The notes below the pieces were generated by a model, which ran no database searches, had not been told where the DNA came from, and was given only the letters and a program-made list of their open reading frames with translations. A stretch of DNA of 16,460 bases from Nitrososphaerota archaeon (GTDB lineage: Archaea; Thermoproteota; Nitrososphaeria; Nitrososphaerales; Gagatemarchaeaceae). A program made the position numbers and the translations under genes. Positions within the stretch are counted from its first letter, which is position 1. Every line of letters begins with the position of its first letter. The stretch spans positions 1 to 16,460 of the forward strand of contig PLCG01000099.1 of NCBI GenBank assembly GCA_003135575.1. Reading direction: 5' to 3'. Positions 6,466-13,056 of this stretch are shown here, piece after piece.

Positions 6466-7367
6466 TGCTTCCGTCTCGCCTCTGCCCCTCTTCCTCGCAG
6501 GCTCGCTAGGAGGTGCGTCCCCTTGTTCAGGCCCTCGTAAACGTAGACCCCCACCGCCTCGACGTTCTCAGGCATCTTGGGGGCAATCCTCTGGAGGAGC
6601 TCCTGCGCGAGGTTCTCCACCGTCGCCTCGCCGCTCAGGAGCACGGTCGTGTCCTTCGGCACGTGGAGGCTGAAGTCCCCGTGGACGGTGGCGAAGCTCA
6701 GGTCGATGTGCGTCTCCGTCCTCCCGGTGACGTACCTCTCGTTGATGAAGAGCTTGTGGTCGAGCTCGGAGATCGCCTTTTTGATGACGGGCTTGGCGTC
6801 GTTGAAGTCGATGACCATCCCGTCCACGGGCGAGCCGATTATTTCCACCATGGCCGACGACGTGTGCCCGTGCATCACGGAGCACTTCTCGGTCTTGGGG
6901 AGGATGTGGGCGTAATCGAAGTTGAATGAGGGGTCATCGAGGAAGATCGTCTGGAGCCTCCCTTCAGTCTCCAACTCGGAACTTTCCTGCTTCGAGACGT
7001 CCGTCACCCTCAGCCCCGAGTCGAGAGCATCGCTGCGCGTCTCGCTGATGTCGATGACGACGCACTTCTTCCCGGCGGCGCCCACGGCCCTCTTCTCCGC
7101 GACCGAGAGCTTCCTTCCCGCAAAAATCGCTACGCGTCCGTCGACCAGAAAGTCCGCCTTGAGCTTGGACCCGCGAGAAACCGCGACATCCGAATCAAAC
7201 TCCACCCCGAGGGCCTCGAGAAGCCGTGCGATCGCCGCGTGCAGGCCGCTGGGGTACGCCTTCTCGTTGCTCCTGTGCGTCCTCGCGTAGCCGCCCTTGT
7301 CGAGGGCGTCGAGCTGCTGGATTATCTGGGCGCTTCCTGAGAAGGTACTTCCTCTGCGTTTCGGCAC
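6462..7367 (-). CDS. queD: 6-carboxytetrahydropterin synthase QueD with extra N-terminal domain
   Basis: QueD turns dihydroneopterin triphosphate into 6-carboxytetrahydropterin, the step between the GTP cyclohydrolase and QueE. The C-terminal part (about residues 140-301) is a complete QueD/PTPS domain: FNFDYAHILP and CSVMHGHTS supply zinc-binding His residues and the catalytic Cys. GMVIDFNDAK, the LDHK pair, ATVENLAQEL and the closing VYVYEG complete it. A normal QueD is about 120-150 residues, so the first 140 or so are an added domain. It has a helix (SGLHAAIARLLEALGVEFDS) then KADFLVDGRVAIFAGRK and an alternating strand/helix tail, loosely like a PD-(D/E)XK nuclease fold without its acidic-Lys centre. 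Start GTG 7367 is about 26 bases after a TATA box. No queE is in the window. Confidence 0.9.
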   Translation of the reverse strand: MPKRRGSTFSGSAQIIQQLDALDKGGYARTHRSNEKAYPSGLHAAIARLLEALGVEFDSDVAVSRGSKLKADFLVDGRVAIFAGRKLSVAEKRAVGAAGKKCVVIDISETRSDALDSGLRVTDVSKQESSELETEGRLQTIFLDDPSFNFDYAHILPKTEKCSVMHGHTSSAMVEIIGSPVDGMVIDFNDAKPVIKKAISELDHKLFINERYVTGRTETHIDLSFATVHGDFSLHVPKDTTVLLSGEATVENLAQELLQRIAPKMPENVEAVGVYVYEGLNKGTHLLASLRGRGAEARRKQ

Positions 7368-7391
7368 GGTACTCTGCCGAACGAGCTTCGG

Positions 7392-7398
7392 CTTATAC
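7392..7398 (-). promoter_or_regulatory. TATA box for queD-queC
   Basis: The minus strand reads CCGTATAAGCC, centred about 26-28 bases before the GTG at 7367. This supports a leaderless queD-queC transcript and that GTG as the true start. Confidence 0.6.
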
Positions 7399-7482
7399 GG
7401 TTTTCTGGACGGTCAACGAGCCAACGCCATTCATACCGGGTCTCAAGTTCGTTGGTCCATCGGAGTGTGAATCGGACGGCGG

Positions 7483-9204
7483 TCAGCCTGGCCTAGGCGA
7501 ATCCTCGCACAGCTCCAATGAGGGAAGCTCCGTCGAACCTTCGAAAAGATGAAGGGTCGCGCACCCTCCAGCGTTTGATATCACGCCTCCGGCGGCAGCC
7601 CAGAAAGAGCCCCTGGGGGGATGGGCGAACGCTGACACAGATTCGACGTTGAATGACGCAATCGCCGTGCCGTCGTACCTGACAAGCTGAAAGTGGTTCC
7701 CGCTCGGCTGGTACGTGAGGACAAACGACGCGCCCTCAAGGACAAAGACCGGCTCGCCGAACCCCGCGACGCTCCCTTCCCACAGGACCTTTCCGCTGGA
7801 GTCGAAGACCAGGATCCCGCTTGAGGGGCCTCCAGACGCTGTGTATGAGCCGTCCGACGACATCGCGAGCGACATGTAGTCCGCGATCCCGCCCTCCGGA
7901 TAGAAGGGAAACTGCCAGATGATGGCGCCGCTCCTCCCGTCGAAATAGAACACGGTGCCGTTGTAGTGGAAGCGAGAACTGACGGCGACATTGGAGCCGT
8001 CGCTCGACATTTGGACGAAGGCGATTCCCACGTGGGGCTCGGCGTGGCTCCAGAGCTGACTGCCGTGCGAATTGAGGTAGAACACGCCCCAACCGAGGCT
8101 TGCGCTGTCCGGCACGGTGGAGTTCTCGGCGGTGTAGGCGATGAACTTCGCGTCGCTCGACATCGCGAAATTGGAGCTCACGCCCCCCTGGGGGAATGTC
8201 TGGTTCCAAAGGATCTTGCCCCCCGTGTCGAGGTAGATTATCCCGCTCCCGTAGTCGGCGGCGACCCTCGACCCGTTCGCTGCGATGGCCACCCAGACCG
8301 CCCTGGGCTCGCTGCCGGCGGAGACGTTCCAAAGCAACCTTCCCTGCGAATTGAAGAGGTAGACCCGCCCATTGCCGTGCGGGTCGCCGGGGCGCGCGAA
8401 TCCAGCGGCAGCCACGTAGGAGCCGTTGCCCGAAATGGCGACGGACCAGATTACTGTATTGGTCGTGACGGACCTCCAAAGGACGCCCGGCGCCTTGCCT
8501 TGCGTCGAGACGAGGTAGACCGACCCGAACCCGCTGTTCTCGTAGGTCCCGGCGGCCAAATAGTTCCCGTCCCTGCTAATCGCCATGGCTTGCACGAATT
8601 GAGGGCAGGAAGGCCCCGTGCAAGCAGTGTAACCGAATTGGAATTGGACGTTGAAGCTACTGAAGTTCCAAATCTCTTGGGAGATTAGCCACTCGCCAGT
8701 TGTTGCCGTGTATGCCAAAGAGTCCTGGGCTCGAACCGCGCCGCTGAAGTTACCAAAGGTCGAGCTCTGCCCACTGAAGGAGAAGCTTGAGTTCACCGTC
8801 GCTAAACGGCTTGATGCGACCGCTATCTGCTGGGTCTCGTTTGCGAAAGCAAGAAAGGTGGCCTTCCCCAGAAAGGCATTGAGGAGAAGGCCGATGTCTG
8901 TCGTACCCACGTAGAGGCCAGTTAGGCCGTTCGCCCGCCCAGTCCAAGTCACATTCGCGTTTCCCTCGAACTGGCTGACAACGGCTTGGACGTTCCTTGA
9001 AGCAAGGCCGTTCATGTGGTTAGCAAAGGCGCTCGCGACCATGTCCGCCGCAGATCTGCTGGTTGAAGTCGTTGAGGTGGTTCCGGAGCTTAGATAGGTT
9101 GGCAAGATCAATACCGCGGTCGCGATAACGAGGGCGCCGATGACTAACGCCACCCCGACGAGCTTGTAGAGTCTAGTGCGACGCGCTGGCGGATTCGTCA
9201 TCAT
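7483..9204 (-). CDS. Membrane-anchored extracellular protein: NTF2-like domain plus beta-propeller
   Basis: Residues 1-40 are a basic N terminus and a single membrane span (LVGVALVIGALVIATAVLIL), followed by a Thr/Ser linker. Residues 55-185 (ADMVASAFANHMNGLASRNV...ISQEIWNFSSF) resemble an NTF2/SnoaL-like domain. From about 200 to 560 there are six or seven repeats of the type AISRDGNYLAAGT... / WSVAISGNGSYVAAAG..., each followed by a YLFNSQGRLLWN-like strand. This is a WD40/PQQ-like propeller, probably for binding rather than catalysis. There are many N-glycosylation-type NxS/T sites. AGGAG lies 3 bases before ATG 9204 and 6 before the second ATG at 9201. It is the last gene of the exported-protein operon. 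The ligand is unknown. Confidence 0.8.
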   Translation of the reverse strand: MMTNPPARRTRLYKLVGVALVIGALVIATAVLILPTYLSSGTTSTTSTSRSAADMVASAFANHMNGLASRNVQAVVSQFEGNANVTWTGRANGLTGLYVGTTDIGLLLNAFLGKATFLAFANETQQIAVASSRLATVNSSFSFSGQSSTFGNFSGAVRAQDSLAYTATTGEWLISQEIWNFSSFNVQFQFGYTACTGPSCPQFVQAMAISRDGNYLAAGTYENSGFGSVYLVSTQGKAPGVLWRSVTTNTVIWSVAISGNGSYVAAAGFARPGDPHGNGRVYLFNSQGRLLWNVSAGSEPRAVWVAIAANGSRVAADYGSGIIYLDTGGKILWNQTFPQGGVSSNFAMSSDAKFIAYTAENSTVPDSASLGWGVFYLNSHGSQLWSHAEPHVGIAFVQMSSDGSNVAVSSRFHYNGTVFYFDGRSGAIIWQFPFYPEGGIADYMSLAMSSDGSYTASGGPSSGILVFDSSGKVLWEGSVAGFGEPVFVLEGASFVLTYQPSGNHFQLVRYDGTAIASFNVESVSAFAHPPRGSFWAAAGGVISNAGGCATLHLFEGSTELPSLELCEDSPRPG

Positions 9205-9207
9205 TGT

Positions 9208-9212
9208 CTCCT
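9208..9212 (-). promoter_or_regulatory. Shine-Dalgarno of the propeller gene
   Basis: AGGAG on the minus strand lies between the TGA of the upstream gene (9225-9223) and the tandem ATGs at 9204 and 9201. Its spacing suits the second ATG best. Use of SD initiation here fits an internal operon gene, in contrast to the leaderless first genes. Confidence 0.6.
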
Positions 9213-9222
9213 ATTCCCGCTG

Positions 9223-10230
9223 TCAACCTGGAGGGACTATGCGAACTTGCTCTGTGTAGGAGAACTGGATCCCGTTCGAGAGGGTCCCGCTGATTGTGAG
9301 AGAATACTGCAGGCTGCTGTCGAATCCGGCGCCAATCAAAGTTCGTGTGTCCTGGGCGGTCTGACCTGGCTTCAGTGGGTTGGATGAATTCACGTTGAAA
9401 ACAAACGAATACGGGAGTTGGGGTCCTTGCGTGTTGATAGGAAGCGTTGCGCTCAGAGAAGTGATCGGAGTGTCACCGACATTTCTCAACGTGATGCCAA
9501 CAACCGGTCCTCCTGGATTGAAGGGCGGGATTGGACCTGTGACCGAGACCACCTCGACCGTCCTGCCGGATGCCGTGGTGACCTGGAAATACAGTATCTG
9601 GACGTGGCCCCACTCGTCTCCTGCTACCACTGTATACTCCCCCGGGAGGAAGGGATGCAGCACCCCTTGTGAGAATCCTCCGAATTGATTGGGCGTTTCC
9701 CCTGCCGTCCAGTAGCCCTGAAGATCCACGTAACTGCTGGCGTTCTGCAGCGGGTTGAATGTGAAGGAGTTCGTATTCCCCCCGCCGGAGGGGCAGCTGT
9801 ATATCCCGGGCGCGTATATCACAATCTGTTTGGCGGAGGAGAGATTGCCAAGGCCATACCTCCCCTGGTACACAGCTATTCCGTAGGGGTAGGCCGTGTA
9901 GAAGGAGCACGGCCCCATGGAGAGGTTCTGCACCTTCCAGCCCCCTAACAGAGGAAGCTCGTTGGGGACAGTGAGGCCGTTCACGTCAGAGACGGTGACC
10001 CTGATGGTCTGGTTCTGTCCGGCGGTGGTTGGGGTAATCGAAACGCTGATGCTAATCGAGCCCGGATCATGGGAAGTCTCTTCCTGGATGCTCGTAGAGC
10101 TGCTGGATGACACGGCTCGGCCTCCTGACTGTGATGCGAACGAGACGAGACCCATGATGCCTACGATGGCCACGATTACAACGACAAAGACTGCCGTCCC
10201 GCCCCCGACCTTCGGTCTTTGAGACGCCAT
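9223..10230 (-). CDS. Exported single-span protein with GDEWG domain (paralogue A)
   Basis: The 335-residue protein has one N-terminal span (AVFVVVIVAIVGIMGLVSFA), a Ser-rich linker, and an extracellular beta-rich part. Residues about 55-80 look like an Ig-like domain (SITPTTAGQNQTIRVTVSDV). The middle holds GIAVYQGRYGLGNLSSAK and EYTVVAGDEWGHVQILYFQV. Both segments recur in the upstream neighbour, making the two genes tandem paralogues. A second Ig-like/CARDB-type part at the C terminus (VGITLRNVGDTPITSLSATL) is specific to this copy. Two Cys (in GPCSF and YSCPSG) could pair. It starts 9 bases after the upstream stop with GCGAGG just before the ATG. Family function is unknown to me; a surface-binding or structural role is inferred. 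Confidence 0.75.
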   Translation of the reverse strand: MASQRPKVGGGTAVFVVVIVAIVGIMGLVSFASQSGGRAVSSSSSTSIQEETSHDPGSISISVSITPTTAGQNQTIRVTVSDVNGLTVPNELPLLGGWKVQNLSMGPCSFYTAYPYGIAVYQGRYGLGNLSSAKQIVIYAPGIYSCPSGGGNTNSFTFNPLQNASSYVDLQGYWTAGETPNQFGGFSQGVLHPFLPGEYTVVAGDEWGHVQILYFQVTTASGRTVEVVSVTGPIPPFNPGGPVVGITLRNVGDTPITSLSATLPINTQGPQLPYSFVFNVNSSNPLKPGQTAQDTRTLIGAGFDSSLQYSLTISGTLSNGIQFSYTEQVRIVPPG

Positions 10231-10239
10231 CCTCGCTTG

Positions 10240-11517
10240 TCACCAACTTATCGCGAACGACGTAGAGCTGACCAAGAAGCAGTATGCATACGGAGAAACA
10301 GTATCACCAGGCACGCTGAACTTGCAGTTCGCACTAGCCGGTTCGTCGGGATGATTGACATACGGATACCACACGGTTATGGTGTAGTTCGTTAGAGGCG
10401 ATCCTGCATTTCCAAGTCCCGAGCTCACCTGCCTCGTGCAACCTGAGGGTGAAGCGGCCTCGCTGACGCAGTTGAAAATGAATGCCTGGGAAAACGAAGA
10501 GGCAATACAAGGGACGGGACTGCCGTTCTCGGCACAAGCCCCCGAAGAGGCCAGGAAGCGCCCGACTTTTGGCAGGTCGTTGGATGGAGCGACCACAAAG
10601 TGCAACATTGCAATCTGACCCCACTCATCCCCCGCGACCAGCGTGTAGTCTGAAGGCAGGGATGACCCAAGAGAGTCGTAGAACCCGGTGCCGTTCGCAG
10701 CGTAGATTGTTGCCTGGGAATCCATCCGTGTAAGAAAGACCCCCTTGGCGAATGTCCTCGGGGGTTGATTGTATGTGCACACCTGTCCGTTACACGGAGG
10801 GGGTTGAGGTGGAGGCAGGACGTAGTAGCCCGAGTAATTTCCCCTGTCGTTTCCGAGGTCGTTTTTTCCTTGGGGAGGTAAGGAGTAGCTCGTGATGTTG
10901 TAAAGTTGACCGACTATTCCCGTGGCGTTGAAAGCATAGGACACAGCGCAAGACAGTTCCGCCCAAATCCACAGAGGTCTGCCCGCGCTCGAGAGGTTGT
11001 TGAGCCCGTAGGATCCTCTGAAGACGGCGAGGCCGACCGGAGAATACAGCTTGTTGGTGTCGTTGCCCGTGTCGCACGGCCCTCCTCTCAGTCCCTGAAT
11101 CGCCCATCGAGCGGAGGCTGCCAGATTGTTCACGGTGGGTCGCGTGTTCAGTATCGAGGCGTTCACGCTGATTGCCTCTTGGCTCGGTATTGTGGTCGAG
11201 TTGACCGAAAGCACGAGTCTCAGGCCTAATGACGAGCTGACGGTTACGGTTGTCAAAGTCGAAGTCAAATTAGAGAAGTCGGTCTGCGTGGAGCTAGAGG
11301 CTAGCGTGGAACTTGAGACTTGGGTTGAGCTGGGAATTAGCGCGGATGTCGAGGTAGCGCTACTCGAGTTCTGGCGAGTTCCCAGGTAGGCGGCGCCGAC
11401 GACGCTAGCTCCAATCACCACTACGAGAGCGATGGACGTAGCAAGCCTAGCATAACTCCGGGACTCTTGGTTCTCCAAGCCTGCAGCACGCCCTTGCTGA
11501 TTTTTCGGTTTTCCCAT
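10240..11517 (-). CDS. Exported single-span protein with GDEWG domain (paralogue B)
   Basis: Starting at ATG 11517 (MGKPKNQQGRAAG) the product is 425 residues. It has one N-terminal span (SIALVVVIGASVVGAAYLG), a long Ser/Thr linker of about 50 residues, then an extracellular region. The frame is open further to 11724, but that extension has no signal features and overlaps the upstream gene. GLAVFRGSYGLNNLSSAG and DYTLVAGDEWGQIAMLHFVV match paralogue A. A Pro-rich insertion (YVLPPPQPPPCNGQVC) and a Cys-rich C-terminal part (CVSEAASPSGC, CKFSVPG, YCFLVSS) are specific to this copy, suggesting disulfides outside the cell. No clear ribosome-binding site precedes the ATG, so the start is less certain. 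Confidence 0.73.
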   Translation of the reverse strand: MGKPKNQQGRAAGLENQESRSYARLATSIALVVVIGASVVGAAYLGTRQNSSSATSTSALIPSSTQVSSSTLASSSTQTDFSNLTSTLTTVTVSSSLGLRLVLSVNSTTIPSQEAISVNASILNTRPTVNNLAASARWAIQGLRGGPCDTGNDTNKLYSPVGLAVFRGSYGLNNLSSAGRPLWIWAELSCAVSYAFNATGIVGQLYNITSYSLPPQGKNDLGNDRGNYSGYYVLPPPQPPPCNGQVCTYNQPPRTFAKGVFLTRMDSQATIYAANGTGFYDSLGSSLPSDYTLVAGDEWGQIAMLHFVVAPSNDLPKVGRFLASSGACAENGSPVPCIASSFSQAFIFNCVSEAASPSGCTRQVSSGLGNAGSPLTNYTITVWYPYVNHPDEPASANCKFSVPGDTVSPYAYCFLVSSTSFAISW

Positions 11518-11594
11518 TAATAGTTTTGTCCGAACGCGAGAGAGCGGGCCTGCCATAGACCACAATCCATTCAGCTCTCCATGGTCGGATTCAC

Positions 11595-12173
11595 TCAGCC
11601 GGCAATTACGTATAGATAGGTTCCTGTGCTGTTGCTGAGCCAGCTCAATTCTACCTTGCCACCGAGCAGACTTGCATTGTCTGGGACTGGAAGTGATAGA
11701 GGCGCAGGAGCGGGCGGCGCCCACCCGAAAATGACCGTCTGATTATTGGTTCCATCTGAGACTTTCAAGACGAGACTGAAGCCAGAGTTTGAGGTCGCCA
11801 CTCCATTCTGCGAGACGGTGTAGCCCGTTCCGTTGTATTCAATGTGGAATGCGTATCCATTGACGGTGAAATTCTTGGGCATGGTGCGATAGAGGAAGGT
11901 AGCCATAGTCGACGTGTAGCTCACAGTCGAGGTGCTGATGACCGCCGCAGACCCAGTGGGGACGGAGATAGAATAACCTGTGACGTCCCTCCATGTGCCT
12001 CCGACCCCAAGAGCCCAGTATGTCACCGAACCGTACCGCAGAAAGTCACAGCCTCTTGGGGGGCAGTTGTATACCCCGGCAGGAATCCCGTAATTGACGA
12101 CCGGGGCGAGGAACAGGAAGGCAACGATGAATGCGAAGGCCGCGGCAGCAATCCGGGTTCGATTGACCTTCAT
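11595..12173 (-). CDS. Small exported single-span protein, unknown family
   Basis: The chosen start is ATG 12173, giving MKVNRTRIAAAAFAFIVAFL, a textbook signal anchor; 36 extra codons upstream to 12281 look non-native. The mature 160 or so residues are beta-strand-rich with PAGVYNCPPRGCDFLRYGSV near the membrane (two Cys, likely a disulfide). Later come NFTVNGYAFHIEYNGTGYTV and a closing VELSWLSNSTGTYLYVIA, with several NxS/T sites. The fold may be a jelly-roll or Ig-like sandwich, but no family is recognised. It sits second in the operon, 41 bases after the gene before it. Confidence 0.7.
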   Translation of the reverse strand: MKVNRTRIAAAAFAFIVAFLFLAPVVNYGIPAGVYNCPPRGCDFLRYGSVTYWALGVGGTWRDVTGYSISVPTGSAAVISTSTVSYTSTMATFLYRTMPKNFTVNGYAFHIEYNGTGYTVSQNGVATSNSGFSLVLKVSDGTNNQTVIFGWAPPAPAPLSLPVPDNASLLGGKVELSWLSNSTGTYLYVIAG

Positions 12174-12214
12174 CGTGCTTCTGTCATCCCCTAGGTCAGC
12201 GCTTGTCCTGCCCC

Positions 12215-12679
12215 TCATCCAGCCTGTTGACCGATTGAGCCATGCTGGCAAATGCTGAGCGAATATTGACCTGATGTCCAATACAACGCGCCTTCGCAGA
12301 AATAGAGATAGCTCATTGATCCATACAGGGTTGCATTTTGGAATGGACGGCCGCCGGCATAACCGCCGGATTGAATCAGATTTCCTTTCGTGTCCCTTAC
12401 GGGCTGAACGGGGACGAAGAACGAAAATGCGAGCGCTCCTATCACTGCAATCGCAATGAGCCTATTCCTATTCTGAGAAGTCATTAACGATATCAAGCCA
12501 AACGTAACGACAGTGGGTAGTGCAATCCAGAACCCCAAGTCGAGAGCTTGGAAAGCGGAATTATTGTTGTTTGGCAAAGGAAACGGTTGAGGAGGAAGTC
12601 CAAATAGCAAACCCCAGGCGAAGAACCCTACTACAATTGAGATGAGCAAATTCCTTAGAACCTTTAGTTCCACACCCAT
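12215..12679 (-). CDS. Multi-span membrane protein with extracellular C-terminal segment
   Basis: From ATG 12679 the product is 154 residues. Three hydrophobic spans are visible: LRNLLISIVVGFFAWGLLFG, LGFWIALPTVVTFGLISLM and RLIAIAVIGALAFSFFV. A polar C-terminal segment of about 60 residues follows, with two Cys (YFCEGALYW and SICQHG). The shorter start is preferred over TTG 12688 because a TATA box predicts transcription from about 12682. It is the first gene of the exported-protein operon and could be its membrane core or anchor. No family is recognised. Confidence 0.7.
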   Translation of the reverse strand: MGVELKVLRNLLISIVVGFFAWGLLFGLPPQPFPLPNNNNSAFQALDLGFWIALPTVVTFGLISLMTSQNRNRLIAIAVIGALAFSFFVPVQPVRDTKGNLIQSGGYAGGRPFQNATLYGSMSYLYFCEGALYWTSGQYSLSICQHGSIGQQAG

Positions 12680-12704
12680 GTAGAACAAAGAAAGTCAGAG
12701 TCGG

Positions 12705-12712
12705 ATTTATTT
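12705..12712 (-). promoter_or_regulatory. TATA box for the exported-protein operon
   Basis: The minus strand reads GAAATAAATCCG, centred about 29 bases before ATG 12679. This predicts a nearly leaderless transcript for the five-gene operon running down to 7483. No other equally good box is seen between its genes. Confidence 0.55.
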
Positions 12713-12766
12713 CTTCTGACGTTCCGCGCGGAGATGAAACAGAGCCCTCGCGGAGGCGCAATCTAA

Positions 12767-12774
12767 TTTTATAC
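12767..12774 (+). promoter_or_regulatory. TATA box for tRNA-Gly
   Basis: TTTTATAC lies about 30 bases before the first base of the tRNA at 12800. The box is divergent from that of the exported-protein operon, about 60 bases away. Confidence 0.6.
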
Positions 12775-12799
12775 CTCGTATTCGACTCGTAGAGGTAAC

Positions 12800-12905
12800 G
12801 CGGCCGTGATCCAGTGGTTAGGATGTAGGCTTCCCAATCGCCTCTAGGAAACGAGAGGAGAGGAGCGAGCCTGCCGCCCGGGTTCGAATCCCGGCGGCCG
12901 CACCA
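12800..12905 (+). tRNA. tRNA-Gly (anticodon CCC), intron-containing, CCA encoded
   Basis: Acceptor strands 12800-12806 and 12895-12901 pair perfectly (GCGGCCG/CGGCCGC). The D arm ATCC/GGAT is at 12809-12812 and 12821-12824, with A14 and G15 in place; G15 is the archaeosine site. The anticodon stem TAGGC/GCCTG surrounds loop TTCCCA+A with anticodon CCC at 12833-12835. The T arm CCGGG-TTCGAAT-CCCGG spans 12878-12894. Discriminator A is 12902 and CCA is 12903-12905. A 31-base intron (12837-12867) interrupts between positions 37 and 38. It folds into a canonical bulge-helix-bulge: central helix TTCC/GGAG with 3-base bulges CAA and CGA, cut as CA|A and CG|A. The mature tRNA is 72 bases plus CCA. 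Confidence 0.95.
12837..12867 (+). other. tRNA-Gly intron (bulge-helix-bulge)
   Basis: The 31-base intron carries an inner hairpin CCTCT/AGAGG with loop AGGAAACG, extended by TC/GA across a single mismatch. Together with the exon stem it makes the substrate of the archaeal tRNA splicing endonuclease. Its borders follow directly from the two 3-base bulges. Confidence 0.88.
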
Positions 12906-12920
12906 CTTCTTTTGCCAATC
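12882..12920 (+). repeat. Direct repeat copy 1: tRNA-Gly 3' end plus flank
   Basis: The T-arm-to-3'-end of the tRNA (12882-12903) plus the downstream CTTCTTTTGCCAATC recurs at 15369-15404. The 22-base core also recurs at 15814-15835. The core in the other two copies differs at one base (12894 G versus C). This is the intact, tRNA-bearing copy, as expected for the retained attachment site of an integrating element. Confidence 0.75.
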
Positions 12921-12926
12921 AGAGCT

Positions 12927-12933
12927 ATTTTTC
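12927..12933 (+). terminator. T-rich terminator after tRNA-Gly
   Basis: ATTTTTC follows the tRNA by about 25 bases, a typical archaeal T-run terminator. A shorter T4 run at about 12910 may also act. The remaining bases up to 13056 hold no recognisable gene or signal. Confidence 0.4.
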
Positions 12934-13056
12934 AGTCGATTTGGCGCTGATAGGGGGAATTAGCGGCTCACCTTGCTCTCGCGGGGTTCTGGCAGGCGTT
13001 AGATTGGGGAATCTGCTCCCTTTACCGTGAGTAAGATGCGCAATCGGTGGTAGGAC

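Noticed and set aside
6462..6570. Programmed frameshift making a QueD-QueC fusion
   Set aside because: The geometry (-1) allows it, but no slippery heptamer is visible in the overlap and QueC normally begins at the position of the ATA. Kept only as an alternative explanation.
7736..8688. Long ORFs on both strands inside the propeller gene
   Set aside because: Their Arg/Pro-rich translations are typical of alternate frames, while the propeller frame has regular repeats and a signal anchor.
11518..11724. Extended N terminus of GDEWG paralogue B
   Set aside because: The extra 69 residues precede the signal anchor, are Arg/Gln/Ser-rich without pattern, and overlap the upstream gene end; the ATG at 11517 gives a proper signal-anchor start.
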